Position numbers and translations under genes: made by a program
Notes under the pieces: model-generated
Databases searched by the model: none
The model's input: the letters and a program-made list of their open reading frames with translations, nothing else
What the model was told of the DNA's origin: nothing
DNA from: Ligilactobacillus pabuli
Lineage (GTDB): Bacteria; Bacillota; Bacilli; Lactobacillales; Lactobacillaceae
Length of the DNA: 59,693 nt
Reading direction: 5' to 3'
Assembly (NCBI RefSeq): GCF_022836475.1
Contig: NZ_BQXH01000015.1
Span: 1 to 59,693, forward strand
Shown here: positions 44,014-53,137 of the stretch, piece by piece
How the letters are laid out: the number at the start of each line of letters is the position of its first letter
Numbering within the stretch: the first letter of the stretch is position 1

Positions 44014-46812
44014 ATGCGAGTCAAAGATACGTTAAATTTGGGAAAAACTAAGTTCCCAATGCGCGGTAATTTACCTGTTCGTGAAGTAGAACGTCAAAAT
44101 GAATGGGAAGAAAACAAGATTTATGAAAAGCGGCAAAAATTAAATGAGGGTAAACCATCATTTATTTTGCATGATGGCCCTCCATATGCCAACGGAAATA
44201 TTCATATGGGTCATGCTTTAAACAAAATTTCTAAAGACTTCATCGTTCGGTCAAAATCAATGATGGGCTTTAGAGCACCTTATGTTCCTGGTTGGGATAC
44301 TCATGGTTTACCAATTGAACAACAATTGAAGAAGGCCGGTGTGGACCGTAAGTCACTTTCTATTGCAGATTTCCGGGAAAAATGCCGTGAATATGCTTTA
44401 GAACAAGTTGAAAAACAAAAAAAGGACTTTAAACGTCTAGGTGTTGCCGGTGAATGGGACCACCCATATGTAACACTTGATCCTTCTTTTGAAGCACATG
44501 AAATTCGTGTCTTTGGTAAAATGGCAGAAAAGGGCTTAATTTACAAAGGTAAAAAACCGGTTTTCTGGTCATGGTCATCAGAATCTGCTCTAGCCGAAGC
44601 TGAAGTTGAATACCATGATGTAACTTCACCATCTGCTTTTTATGGTGAAAAAGTGGTTGATGGACGGGGAGTCTTAGAAGAAAACAATACTTATATGGTT
44701 GTTTGGACGACAACTCCCTGGACAATTCCTGGTTCGGAAGGAATTACAATTGATGGTGGTTTTGACTATGCTGTTGTTCAACCAGAAGGTGACGACAAAA
44801 AATATGTTTTGGCTGCTGAATTAGTTAACCAGAATGCTGAATTATTTGGTTGGAAAAACGTTAGGGTCTTAAAAACTGTCAAGGGTGCAGAATTAGAAAA
44901 TGTCTTGGCTGAACATCCATTTTATCCTGAACGAAAATTAGTGACAATGCTGGGTGACTTTGTAACCTTGGATGCCGGAACTGGTTTAGTTCATACTGCA
45001 CCAGGTTTTGGTGAAGATGACTTCAATGTTGGACAACAATATAATTTGGATGTTGTGGTACCGGTTGATGATAAAGGCTATATGACGGAAGAAGCCGGAG
45101 CGGATTTTGCTGGCGTTTTCTATGAAGATGCTAACCAAATTTCTTTGGATAAACTGGAAAAAGATGGCTTATTATTAAAAGAAATGGATTACGAACATTC
45201 TTATCCATTTGACTGGCGGACCAAAAAGCCAATCATCTTTAGAGCAACACCACAATGGTTTGCTTCGGTTGATAAGATCAGACAACAGATCTTGGATCAA
45301 ATTTCTGGAGTTAAATTCTACCCTGAATGGGGACAAAAACGTCTGTACAATATGATTCGTGATCGCGGTGACTGGGTCATCTCTCGTCAACGTGTTTGGG
45401 GTGTTCCATTGCCAATTTTCTATGCAGAAGATGGCGAAGCAATTATGGAACCAGAAACAATCGAGCATGTTGCAGAATTGATTGCTGAACACGGTTCAAA
45501 TATTTGGTTCGAAAAAGAAGCCAAAGACTTGTTGCCAGAAGGTTATACCAATGAACATTCACCACACGGCGAGTTTACTAAAGAAACTGATATCATGGAT
45601 GTTTGGTTTGACTCAGGTTCATCACACCAAGGGGTCTTAGCTGACCGAGATTATCTCGAATATCCAGCAGATATGTACTTGGAAGGTTCAGACCAGTATC
45701 GCGGTTGGTTTAACTCAAGCTTGATCACTAGTGTGGCATTCTCAGGCCAAGCACCATACAAGCAGGTCCTTTCACAAGGATTTACTCTAGATGGCAAAGG
45801 TCGCAAGATGAGTAAGTCATTGGGGAATACAATTGTTCCTGAAAAAGTCATCAAGCAAATGGGTGCTGAAATCATTCGCTTATGGGTCGCTAGTGTTGAT
45901 TCTTCAGCCGACGTCCGGGTTTCCATGGGAAGCTTCCAGCAGATTTCAGAAAGCTACCGTAAGATCCGGAATACCATTCGTTTCTTGTTAGCCAATACAA
46001 CTGACTTTGATCCAGCAACTGACCGGGTGCCATTCGCTGAATTAGAATCAATTGATAAGTTTATGCAAGTTAAAATCAACCAGTTTACCAAGGACCTCTT
46101 GGATGACTACGCCAATTATGACTTCATGAACATCTACAAGAGTTTGATCAACTTCTTGACTGTTGATTTATCAGCTTTCTACTTGGATGTAGCCAAGGAT
46201 GTGGTCTACATTGAAGCAGAAGATAGCCATAAGAGACGTTCAATGCAAACTGTCTTATATGATGTTGCAGTTCGTTTGACCAAGTTATTGACACCAATCA
46301 TTCCTCATACGACCGAAGAAATTTGGAAATATTTGAAGGAACCAGAAGAATTTGCACAGTTAGCCGAAATGCCAAGTGTTGAACACTATGACAGTGAAGC
46401 TAAATTGTTGGCCAATTGGGATGCATTTATGCAGGTTCGTTCCCATGTCTTTAAGGCCTTGGAAGAAGCACGTGATCAGAAGTTGATTGGTAAATCATTC
46501 GAAGCACATGTTGACTTATATGTGACAGAGAGTGTGCGTGACTTGTTGACCGCATTGGATACCAATGTTCGTCAGGCTTTGATCGTGTCAGCTGTTGATA
46601 TTAAAGACTTCGATGCTGCGCCAGAGTCAGCCTTGAAATTTGATAAGGTAGCTGTTGAAGTTAAACATGCTGCGGGTGAAGTTTGTCCACGTTGTCGGAT
46701 GATTAAGGAAGATGTTGGCCAAGACCAACATTTCCCTCAATTATGCCAAAGCTGTGCTGCAATTGTGACAGCCAACTATCCTGAAGCAGTTGAAACAGGT
46801 TTAGATGAATAA
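44014..46812 (+). CDS. ileS: Isoleucyl-tRNA synthetase
   Basis: This 932-residue class Ia synthetase has HMGH at 64–67 after [13 protein letters not shown] at 598–602, an editing domain ([11 protein letters not shown]) and the C-terminal zinc finger with Cys891, Cys894, Cys911 and Cys914. This zinc-finger form is the usual bacterial type 1. The ATG at 44014 follows AAAGGGG. It is controlled by the T-box directly upstream and has a terminator downstream. Confidence 0.98.
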   Translation: MRVKDTLNLGKTKFPMRGNLPVREVERQNEWEENKIYEKRQKLNEGKPSFILHDGPPYANGNIHMGHALNKISKDFIVRSKSMMGFRAPYVPGWDTHGLPIEQQLKKAGVDRKSLSIADFREKCREYALEQVEKQKKDFKRLGVAGEWDHPYVTLDPSFEAHEIRVFGKMAEKGLIYKGKKPVFWSWSSESALAEAEVEYHDVTSPSAFYGEKVVDGRGVLEENNTYMVVWTTTPWTIPGSEGITIDGGFDYAVVQPEGDDKKYVLAAELVNQNAELFGWKNVRVLKTVKGAELENVLAEHPFYPERKLVTMLGDFVTLDAGTGLVHTAPGFGEDDFNVGQQYNLDVVVPVDDKGYMTEEAGADFAGVFYEDANQISLDKLEKDGLLLKEMDYEHSYPFDWRTKKPIIFRATPQWFASVDKIRQQILDQISGVKFYPEWGQKRLYNMIRDRGDWVISRQRVWGVPLPIFYAEDGEAIMEPETIEHVAELIAEHGSNIWFEKEAKDLLPEGYTNEHSPHGEFTKETDIMDVWFDSGSSHQGVLADRDYLEYPADMYLEGSDQYRGWFNSSLITSVAFSGQAPYKQVLSQGFTLDGKGRKMSKSLGNTIVPEKVIKQMGAEIIRLWVASVDSSADVRVSMGSFQQISESYRKIRNTIRFLLANTTDFDPATDRVPFAELESIDKFMQVKINQFTKDLLDDYANYDFMNIYKSLINFLTVDLSAFYLDVAKDVVYIEAEDSHKRRSMQTVLYDVAVRLTKLLTPIIPHTTEEIWKYLKEPEEFAQLAEMPSVEHYDSEAKLLANWDAFMQVRSHVFKALEEARDQKLIGKSFEAHVDLYVTESVRDLLTALDTNVRQALIVSAVDIKDFDAAPESALKFDKVAVEVKHAAGEVCPRCRMIKEDVGQDQHFPQLCQSCAAIVTANYPEAVETGLDE

Positions 46813-46837
46813 TTAGCTGAACTAAAGCTAAGATGAG

Positions 46838-46880
46838 AAAGTCAAGCAAGAGGATGAGCTTCTTGTTTGGCTTTTTTAGC
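46838..46880 (+). terminator. Terminator after ileS
   Basis: GTCAAGCAAGAG and CTTCTTGTTTGGC pair, followed by six T. Confidence 0.8.
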
Positions 46881-47147
46881 TATTTTTTTCGCAGTTTGGG
46901 TCAAAATTTGCTATGATATTGGTATTAGGCAATAAAGAATACTTTAATTTAGGCCAAGGGTAGTTGCTTGACTGTTAAATATAAACTAAACTAGTGGTCG
47001 TTCAGCTGTGATCATAGACAACTTAAGTATGATCTTAATGAGTAGGAAAATACTAGAGATCTTATAACAAAACAATCTGAAAGTGATCTACCAAATTGGT
47101 GATTTAAGCAACTCATTAGTAGTTACAATGATTGGAGAGACACTAAA
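46881..47147 (+). other. Long untranslated region before the Nudix gene
   Basis: There is no open frame here. An extended -10 box (TGCTATGAT) at about 46911–46919 would give a leader of over 220 bases. The sequence contains several short repeated words (ACTTAAGTATGATC, GATCTTAT, GTGATCTACC), but I recognise no riboswitch class. It could be a regulatory leader or simply a promoter region. Confidence 0.4.
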
Positions 47148-47690
47148 ATGAATCTGGAAGAAAAAATCAAAGATGTTCAACGGTTATTTACCGGTCATAT
47201 TATTAATTTAGACATAGAAACTGTGGAGTTGCCTGATGGTCGGGAAGCAAAAAGAGAAATAGTGCGGCATCATGGTGCGGTTGGTGTGGTTGCAATCACC
47301 GCTGAGGATAAAATGATTTTCATTCGGCAGTGGCGTGAACCATTAAGAAAAGTCACGTTAGAGATCCCCGCTGGTAAAATTGATCCAGGGGAAGAAAAAG
47401 ATCCATTAAAAACAGCGAAACGTGAAATGAATGAAGAAACTAGGTACCAAGCGGAACAATATGAATTGTTAACTAGTTTTTACAGTTCACCGGGTTTTGC
47501 GGATGAGTTAATGTACCTGTATCATGCTAGCGGACTAACACCAGTGGCAAATGAACTGCCACAAGATCAAGATGAATTTTTACAAGTTGAGGAATTGTCT
47601 GCTCAAGAAGTAATGGCGGCGTTTGAAAGTGGAGAGATTTGTGACGCAAAGACGATCATGGCCGTGTTATACTGGCGATTAATGGGGTAG
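47148..47690 (+). CDS. nudF: Nudix hydrolase, ADP-ribose pyrophosphatase type
   Basis: This 180-residue protein most resembles NudF/YqkG enzymes, which split ADP-ribose to AMP and ribose-5-phosphate. FIRQWREPL and LEIPAGKIDPGE are ADP-ribose-pyrophosphatase marks. The Nudix box (about 76–100) keeps REMNEET but is two residues longer than the classical spacing and has Arg where the final Gly is usual (EETRY). This may be a lineage feature; activity is probable but unproven. It is the first gene of a set with the small membrane protein and mtnN. Confidence 0.87.
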   Translation: MNLEEKIKDVQRLFTGHIINLDIETVELPDGREAKREIVRHHGAVGVVAITAEDKMIFIRQWREPLRKVTLEIPAGKIDPGEEKDPLKTAKREMNEETRYQAEQYELLTSFYSSPGFADELMYLYHASGLTPVANELPQDQDEFLQVEELSAQEVMAAFESGEICDAKTIMAVLYWRLMG

Positions 47691-47693
47691 AAG

Positions 47694-48005
47694 ATGGACG
47701 AACAAGAGAATTTGAGCCGTAGAAAAAAAACAAGTTCCAAAAACAATAAGACCAACTGGCTGCAAAAAATTTGGCAGAGCAGAAAAAAGCAGTCAGCCCA
47801 GCCAGAAGGTGAACAGGAAGCAGAAGTGAATTCTATTCCGACAGAACAAGAGCATTTGTCACGTAGTCAGACTAGACAGGCACGGACAGATAATAGTGAG
47901 GCAGATAAAAAAAATCGTTTAGGCCGGCGCTTAAATTTTGTGATTATTATTTTAGTGTTATTGATCATTGGCGTTTATTTGTTCATGCGTTTTGTGAACT
48001 TTTAA
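47694..48005 (+). CDS. Small single-helix membrane protein, unknown
   Basis: This 103-residue protein has a highly charged, Gln/Ser/Lys-rich N-terminal 75 residues and one C-terminal membrane helix (FVIIILVLLIIGVYLFMRFV), with only two residues after it. That makes it a tail-anchored protein with its disordered part in the cytoplasm. It starts three bases after the nudF stop, with mtnN 45 bases downstream, so it is part of that operon. I do not recognise a family. Confidence 0.65.
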   Translation: MDEQENLSRRKKTSSKNNKTNWLQKIWQSRKKQSAQPEGEQEAEVNSIPTEQEHLSRSQTRQARTDNSEADKKNRLGRRLNFVIIILVLLIIGVYLFMRFVNF

Positions 48006-48050
48006 ATTAAAATGGTTTAGAAGATCCGGTGAGTGGAGGAGTGAAAGAAC

Positions 48051-48737
48051 ATGAAGTATGGAATTATTTGTGCAATGGAAGAAGAAATTAAAGAACTGTT
48101 AGAACATTTAACGGAGAAAAAAGAACAACAAATTGGTGGAACTGAATTTTATACTGGGAAGATCAATCAGACTGAAGTGGTTTTAGTACGGTGTGGAATT
48201 GGAAAAGTTCAAGCAGCAATCACAACTGCCTTTTTGATCGTCAATTTTAAGGTCGATGCGGTGATTAATTCTGGTTCAGCTGGGGGAATCGGTGACGGCT
48301 TACATGTTGGTGAATTGGTATTATCGACTGGTGCAGCTTATCATGATGCGAATGCGACAGCTTTTGGGTACAAAATGGGACAATTGCCGCAACAACCGCA
48401 GATTTATCCTGCCGACCAACAGTTAGTTGACAAAATTGCTGTGGCTGCTCAGAAAACAGGCTTAGAAACGCGCCAAGGATTGGTCGTTTCAGGAGATCAG
48501 TTTATTGCTGATAGCCAAGAAATTGCACGAATTAAGCAAATTTATCCGGAAGCACTATGCTGTGAAATGGAAGGCGGGGCAGTTGCTCAGACCGCCTACC
48601 AGTTTAAAACACCATTTGCTATCATTCGGGCAATGTCAGATGTTGGCGATGAAGATGCGGGACAAAGTTTTGATGAATTTATTATTGATGCTGGCAAACG
48701 TTCAGCACAAATGATCTTGAACTTATTGGCCGCATAA
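48051..48737 (+). CDS. mtnN: 5'-methylthioadenosine/S-adenosylhomocysteine nucleosidase
   Basis: This 228-residue enzyme cleaves adenine from methylthioadenosine and S-adenosylhomocysteine, supporting methyl recycling and, where luxS exists, AI-2 production. It starts MKYGIICAMEEEI with the conserved early Glu residues; INSGSAGGIGDGL, CCEMEGGAVAQTA and the catalytic Asp in RAMSDVGDEDAG are the family marks. GGAGGAG precedes the ATG. It lies upstream of the desulfurase gene. Confidence 0.96.
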   Translation: MKYGIICAMEEEIKELLEHLTEKKEQQIGGTEFYTGKINQTEVVLVRCGIGKVQAAITTAFLIVNFKVDAVINSGSAGGIGDGLHVGELVLSTGAAYHDANATAFGYKMGQLPQQPQIYPADQQLVDKIAVAAQKTGLETRQGLVVSGDQFIADSQEIARIKQIYPEALCCEMEGGAVAQTAYQFKTPFAIIRAMSDVGDEDAGQSFDEFIIDAGKRSAQMILNLLAA

Positions 48738-48789
48738 TTAATTTTAGAATTAATCTAAGAGATACAGCAGAATTAGAGGGTGCAAAATA

Positions 48790-49932
48790 GTGAAACATAT
48801 TTATCTCGATAACGCAGGGACAACGCCAATGTCTGCTGCGGTGATCGACAAAATGACAGAAACAATGAAAGACGTCTTTGGTAATGCGTCAGCAACAAAT
48901 TATTATGGCAGACAAGCACGAGCAATTTTAGACGCAAGTCGGCATTTGATTGCCCAGTCGATCAATGCAAAAAATGATAATGAAATTATCTTTACTACGG
49001 GTGGAACTGAAAGTGATAACACTGCTATTGTTGGCACGGCAATTGCTCGTCAAGAAGAAGGACATCACTTAATTACCACTAGTATTGAACATGAAGCGGT
49101 TTTAAAGCCAATGCGTTTTTTGGAAAAACAGGGCTTTGAAGTGACTTATTTACCAGTTGACCAAAATGGTGAAATTTCCTTGGATGATTTACGACAAGCG
49201 ATTCGTCCAGACACAATTTTAGTGTCGATCATGACTGGTAACAATGAAGTTGGAGCAAAAATGCCCATTCATGAAATTGGCCAAATTGTGGCTGAGTCTA
49301 ATGCTTGGTTCCATACCGATGCAGTTCAAGCTTATGGATTACTGGAAATTGATGTTCAAGCGGATCAAATTGACCTATTATCGACTTCTGCTCATAAGTT
49401 AAACGGACCTAAAATGAGCGGATTTTTGTATAACCGGACTGACCATAACTTGGAACCGTTGTTAAAGGGTGGAGACCAAGAGTTAAAGCGGCGTGCAGGA
49501 ACAGAAAATATTCCGGCCATTGCAGGTTTTGCTAAAGCGGTGGAAACTAATCCAGCAGAAGTTAAAGCACAGCATCGTGAATTATACATGTCATTTAAGC
49601 ATCAATTGCTGGATGGTTTACGGCAAAATCAGATCGATGTTGAAGTGAACGGTAAGCTAGATCAAGGCGAACTTCCGCATGTTTTAAATTTATGGTTTAA
49701 AGGCAAAAAGTCAGATGCTTTGTTGACTAACTTGGATTTGAAAGGAATCTCTGCTTCGGCAGGTTCTGCATGTACTGCAGGTTCACTGGAACCGTCACAT
49801 GTTTTGACGGCTATGTATGGTGAAAATGATCCACGGATCAGTGAATCATTACGGTTTAGTTTTGGTGCATACAATACAGCAGCTGATATTGATGCAGCTG
49901 TTGCAGCTTTAACCGCGATTATTAATAAATAA
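48790..49932 (+). CDS. Cysteine desulfurase paired with MnmA
   Basis: This 380-residue class V PLP enzyme has PLP-binding Lys203 in TSAHKLNGPK and persulfide Cys328 in SAGSACTAGS, the short-loop IscS-type signature, unlike the enzyme at 13911. YLDNAGTTPM and TTGGTESDN are other marks. The start is GTG after GAGGGTG. It is followed by the DUF1831 gene and mnmA, so it probably supplies sulfur for 2-thiouridine in tRNA, as B. subtilis YrvO does for MnmA. Confidence 0.92.
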   Translation: MKHIYLDNAGTTPMSAAVIDKMTETMKDVFGNASATNYYGRQARAILDASRHLIAQSINAKNDNEIIFTTGGTESDNTAIVGTAIARQEEGHHLITTSIEHEAVLKPMRFLEKQGFEVTYLPVDQNGEISLDDLRQAIRPDTILVSIMTGNNEVGAKMPIHEIGQIVAESNAWFHTDAVQAYGLLEIDVQADQIDLLSTSAHKLNGPKMSGFLYNRTDHNLEPLLKGGDQELKRRAGTENIPAIAGFAKAVETNPAEVKAQHRELYMSFKHQLLDGLRQNQIDVEVNGKLDQGELPHVLNLWFKGKKSDALLTNLDLKGISASAGSACTAGSLEPSHVLTAMYGENDPRISESLRFSFGAYNTAADIDAAVAALTAIINK

Positions 49933-49950
49933 AATTTAGGAGTGGGAAAA

Positions 49951-50292
49951 ATGGCAGCAACTGAAAAATCACAGATCTTAGGGGACCAGCAAGCTTATCA
50001 ATTGGCGGTAGGAATTAAAAAGTATGCTCTGCGAGATGCTGGGTTTGTCGAGAAAAAGTCAGGCAAGTTTCTTTTACAGCGTAACCTAGATCCTAACCTT
50101 GGCTTGAATGCAAGCTTAAAACTAAAAATAACGGTCGAAGCTGATTTAAAACGTTTTAAAATGACTACTACGACCGCTAATGGTTTGAAAGAGGTTAATA
50201 TTTTTAAGACCGGTGATGTTAAAGTCCAAAGTGAACAACTGGGTTATTTGCTAAATGACTTGGTAGAGCGTGGAATCCTCAGTCAAGCGTAA
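49951..50292 (+). CDS. DUF1831 protein
   Basis: This 113-residue soluble protein has alternating strands and a C-terminal helix (LGYLLNDLVERGIL). It matches DUF1831, a family almost confined to lactobacilli and relatives and encoded between a cysteine desulfurase and mnmA. The function is unknown; the position suggests a part in sulfur transfer. AGGAG eight bases before the ATG at 49951 decides the start over a GTG nine bases upstream. A strong terminator follows. Confidence 0.8.
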   Translation: MAATEKSQILGDQQAYQLAVGIKKYALRDAGFVEKKSGKFLLQRNLDPNLGLNASLKLKITVEADLKRFKMTTTTANGLKEVNIFKTGDVKVQSEQLGYLLNDLVERGILSQA

Positions 50293-50311
50293 GATAAATA
50301 AATTATGTCGA

Positions 50312-50342
50312 AAAGTCTATCGAGAGTGATAGACTTTTTTAT
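50312..50342 (+). terminator. Terminator after the DUF1831 gene
   Basis: AAAGTCTATC and GATAGACTTT form the stem around GAGAGT, followed by a T run. Confidence 0.9.
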
Positions 50343-50474
50343 AGAATGTTTAACTTAAAAATTAGCCGGGTGTGTCTTTAAAAATAAGCTGGTATGTGCT
50401 AAACTAAAAGTTACTGAATAAAACGACCTTCAAATCGTATAGATTCAGAATCTAAATGAATGATGGTGATTTAA

Positions 50475-51602
<1,128 letters not shown>

Positions 51603-51618
51603 GGTAAAAAACAAGTAG

Positions 51619-51656
51619 AGAAACTTATCGCATTGAAGGATAGGTTTCTTTTTTTG
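51619..51656 (+). terminator. Terminator after mnmA
   Basis: AGAAACTTATC and GATAGGTTTCT form the stem, followed by seven T. Confidence 0.88.
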
Positions 51657-51767
51657 GAATCAATGTTTAGAGTGCGATTGCGGTGTGATTCCTCTGGTTG
51701 AATAGTTTGCGCCGTCGGAAAATTATGAGATAATGGAGATACTATTTTCAGCAAAGGACGGTATAAG

Positions 51768-52424
51768 ATGACTAAAATATTTTTTGTTAGACATGGACGG
51801 ACAGAGTGGAACCTTGAAGGAAGATATCAAGGTGCCCATGGCGATTCGCCTTTACTACCCGAAAGTTTGCGTGAAATTGATGAGTTGGCTGGTTTTTTAG
51901 GTCAGTATCAATTCGCCAAAATTTATACCAGTCCGATTAAAAGGGCACGGGTGACGGCACAACGATTGGAATCACGGCTAGAACAAAACTTAAAAATAGT
52001 TGCCGATGCAGCTTTTGCGGAATTTAATTTGGGAAAAATGGAAGGTATGTTATTTAATGATGTGGAAGAGCAGTATCCGGCTGAGGTTGATACATTTCGG
52101 CATCATCCTGAGCAATATGATCCAACACCTATTGAAGCAGAATCCTTTGAGGAATTATTTGCACGAATGACTCCCAAAATTTTGGAAATTTGTCAAAGAT
52201 ACCCAGACCAAAACGTAATTATTGTTTCACACGGAGCTGCGCTGTGTGCTGAGATCCGGTATTTGCAAGGAGTCCCATTAGAAAGATTACGGAAGCGCGG
52301 CGGCTTAACCAATACCAGTACCACAATTTTGCAAACGCGTGATCAGGGGCAGCATTTCCGGTGTTTGGAATGGAATAAGACCGATTATTTATCGCGTTCG
52401 CTTACTAAGAATGATACGGTTTAG
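51768..52424 (+). CDS. Histidine phosphatase (phosphoglycerate mutase-like)
   Basis: This 218-residue protein has the catalytic RHG at FFVRHGRTEWN, the second arginine region YTSPIKRARVTAQ, an acid in AFAEFNLGKMEG and the second histidine in VSHGAALCAEIR. It lacks the full glycolytic dPGM sequence, so it is better described as a phosphatase of unknown substrate. AAAGGACGG precedes the ATG. It is likely cotranscribed with the TPR gene 34 bases downstream. Confidence 0.9.
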   Translation: MTKIFFVRHGRTEWNLEGRYQGAHGDSPLLPESLREIDELAGFLGQYQFAKIYTSPIKRARVTAQRLESRLEQNLKIVADAAFAEFNLGKMEGMLFNDVEEQYPAEVDTFRHHPEQYDPTPIEAESFEELFARMTPKILEICQRYPDQNVIIVSHGAALCAEIRYLQGVPLERLRKRGGLTNTSTTILQTRDQGQHFRCLEWNKTDYLSRSLTKNDTV

Positions 52425-52458
52425 AGTTGAAAGAACTTAAGAGTGAGGGGAATAGAAT

Positions 52459-53133
52459 TTGTCAGCTAAAGGAGAGTTAGCAAAAAAAGATCAGCAGCTT
52501 TTGCACCAATTGATCGCAGCTGTAGATGAAAATCCTTATGATGCGCATCGTTATTATGATTTAGGCAGTTTATTAGTTAGATTGCAGAATTATCCGCAGG
52601 CAGAAGAATTATTTTTGAAAGCACTAAATATTTTTATGGATGATGCTGGTGCACAAAGTTTATTGCACTATGGTTTAGGTAATGTTTACTATGCAGCGGG
52701 AATGTATGAAAAGGCAATCCCGGAATTTATGGCCGTTAAAGATCACAAATTACAGGCAGATGCTTTATTGATGACCGCACAAGGTTACTATGCTCAAGGT
52801 CAATATCAACAAGCGATGGTCTTTGCGCTGACAGCAAGTGAAAAAGCAGCGGATCAGAGTAGTGCATTGTCTTTATTGGCAGACTGCTTTTTAGCCAGTG
52901 GCGATTTTGAACAAGCCAAAAAATATTATGAGCAGGTCTTAAAACTGCTTCCAAGTGATGTGCATGCTAATTTTCAGCGTGGCCTAATTGCTGAAGTGCA
53001 GGGGCAAAGTAGTGCCAATTATTTTGCGAAAGTTAAGCAACAAGATCCGAAGTATTTAACTGAGCACCAGGAACGATTAAATGAAATCGCGGCCTTAATT
53101 AAGTCGAAACAAGGACAACAGGCGAAGGAGTAA
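52459..53133 (+). CDS. Tetratricopeptide repeat protein
   Basis: This 224-residue protein is built of about five TPR units (for example PYDAHRYYDLGSLLVRLQNY, GLGNVYYAAGMYEKAIPEF, LADCFLASGDFEQAKKYYEQ). It has no signal peptide and no other domain, so it is a cytoplasmic scaffold or chaperone-like protein of unknown partner. The start is TTG after GAGGGG. It is encoded four bases before recD2, a conserved arrangement in Firmicutes (compare yrrB–yrrC in Bacillus). Confidence 0.9.
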   Translation: MSAKGELAKKDQQLLHQLIAAVDENPYDAHRYYDLGSLLVRLQNYPQAEELFLKALNIFMDDAGAQSLLHYGLGNVYYAAGMYEKAIPEFMAVKDHKLQADALLMTAQGYYAQGQYQQAMVFALTASEKAADQSSALSLLADCFLASGDFEQAKKYYEQVLKLLPSDVHANFQRGLIAEVQGQSSANYFAKVKQQDPKYLTEHQERLNEIAALIKSKQGQQAKE

Positions 53134-53137
53134 CAAA

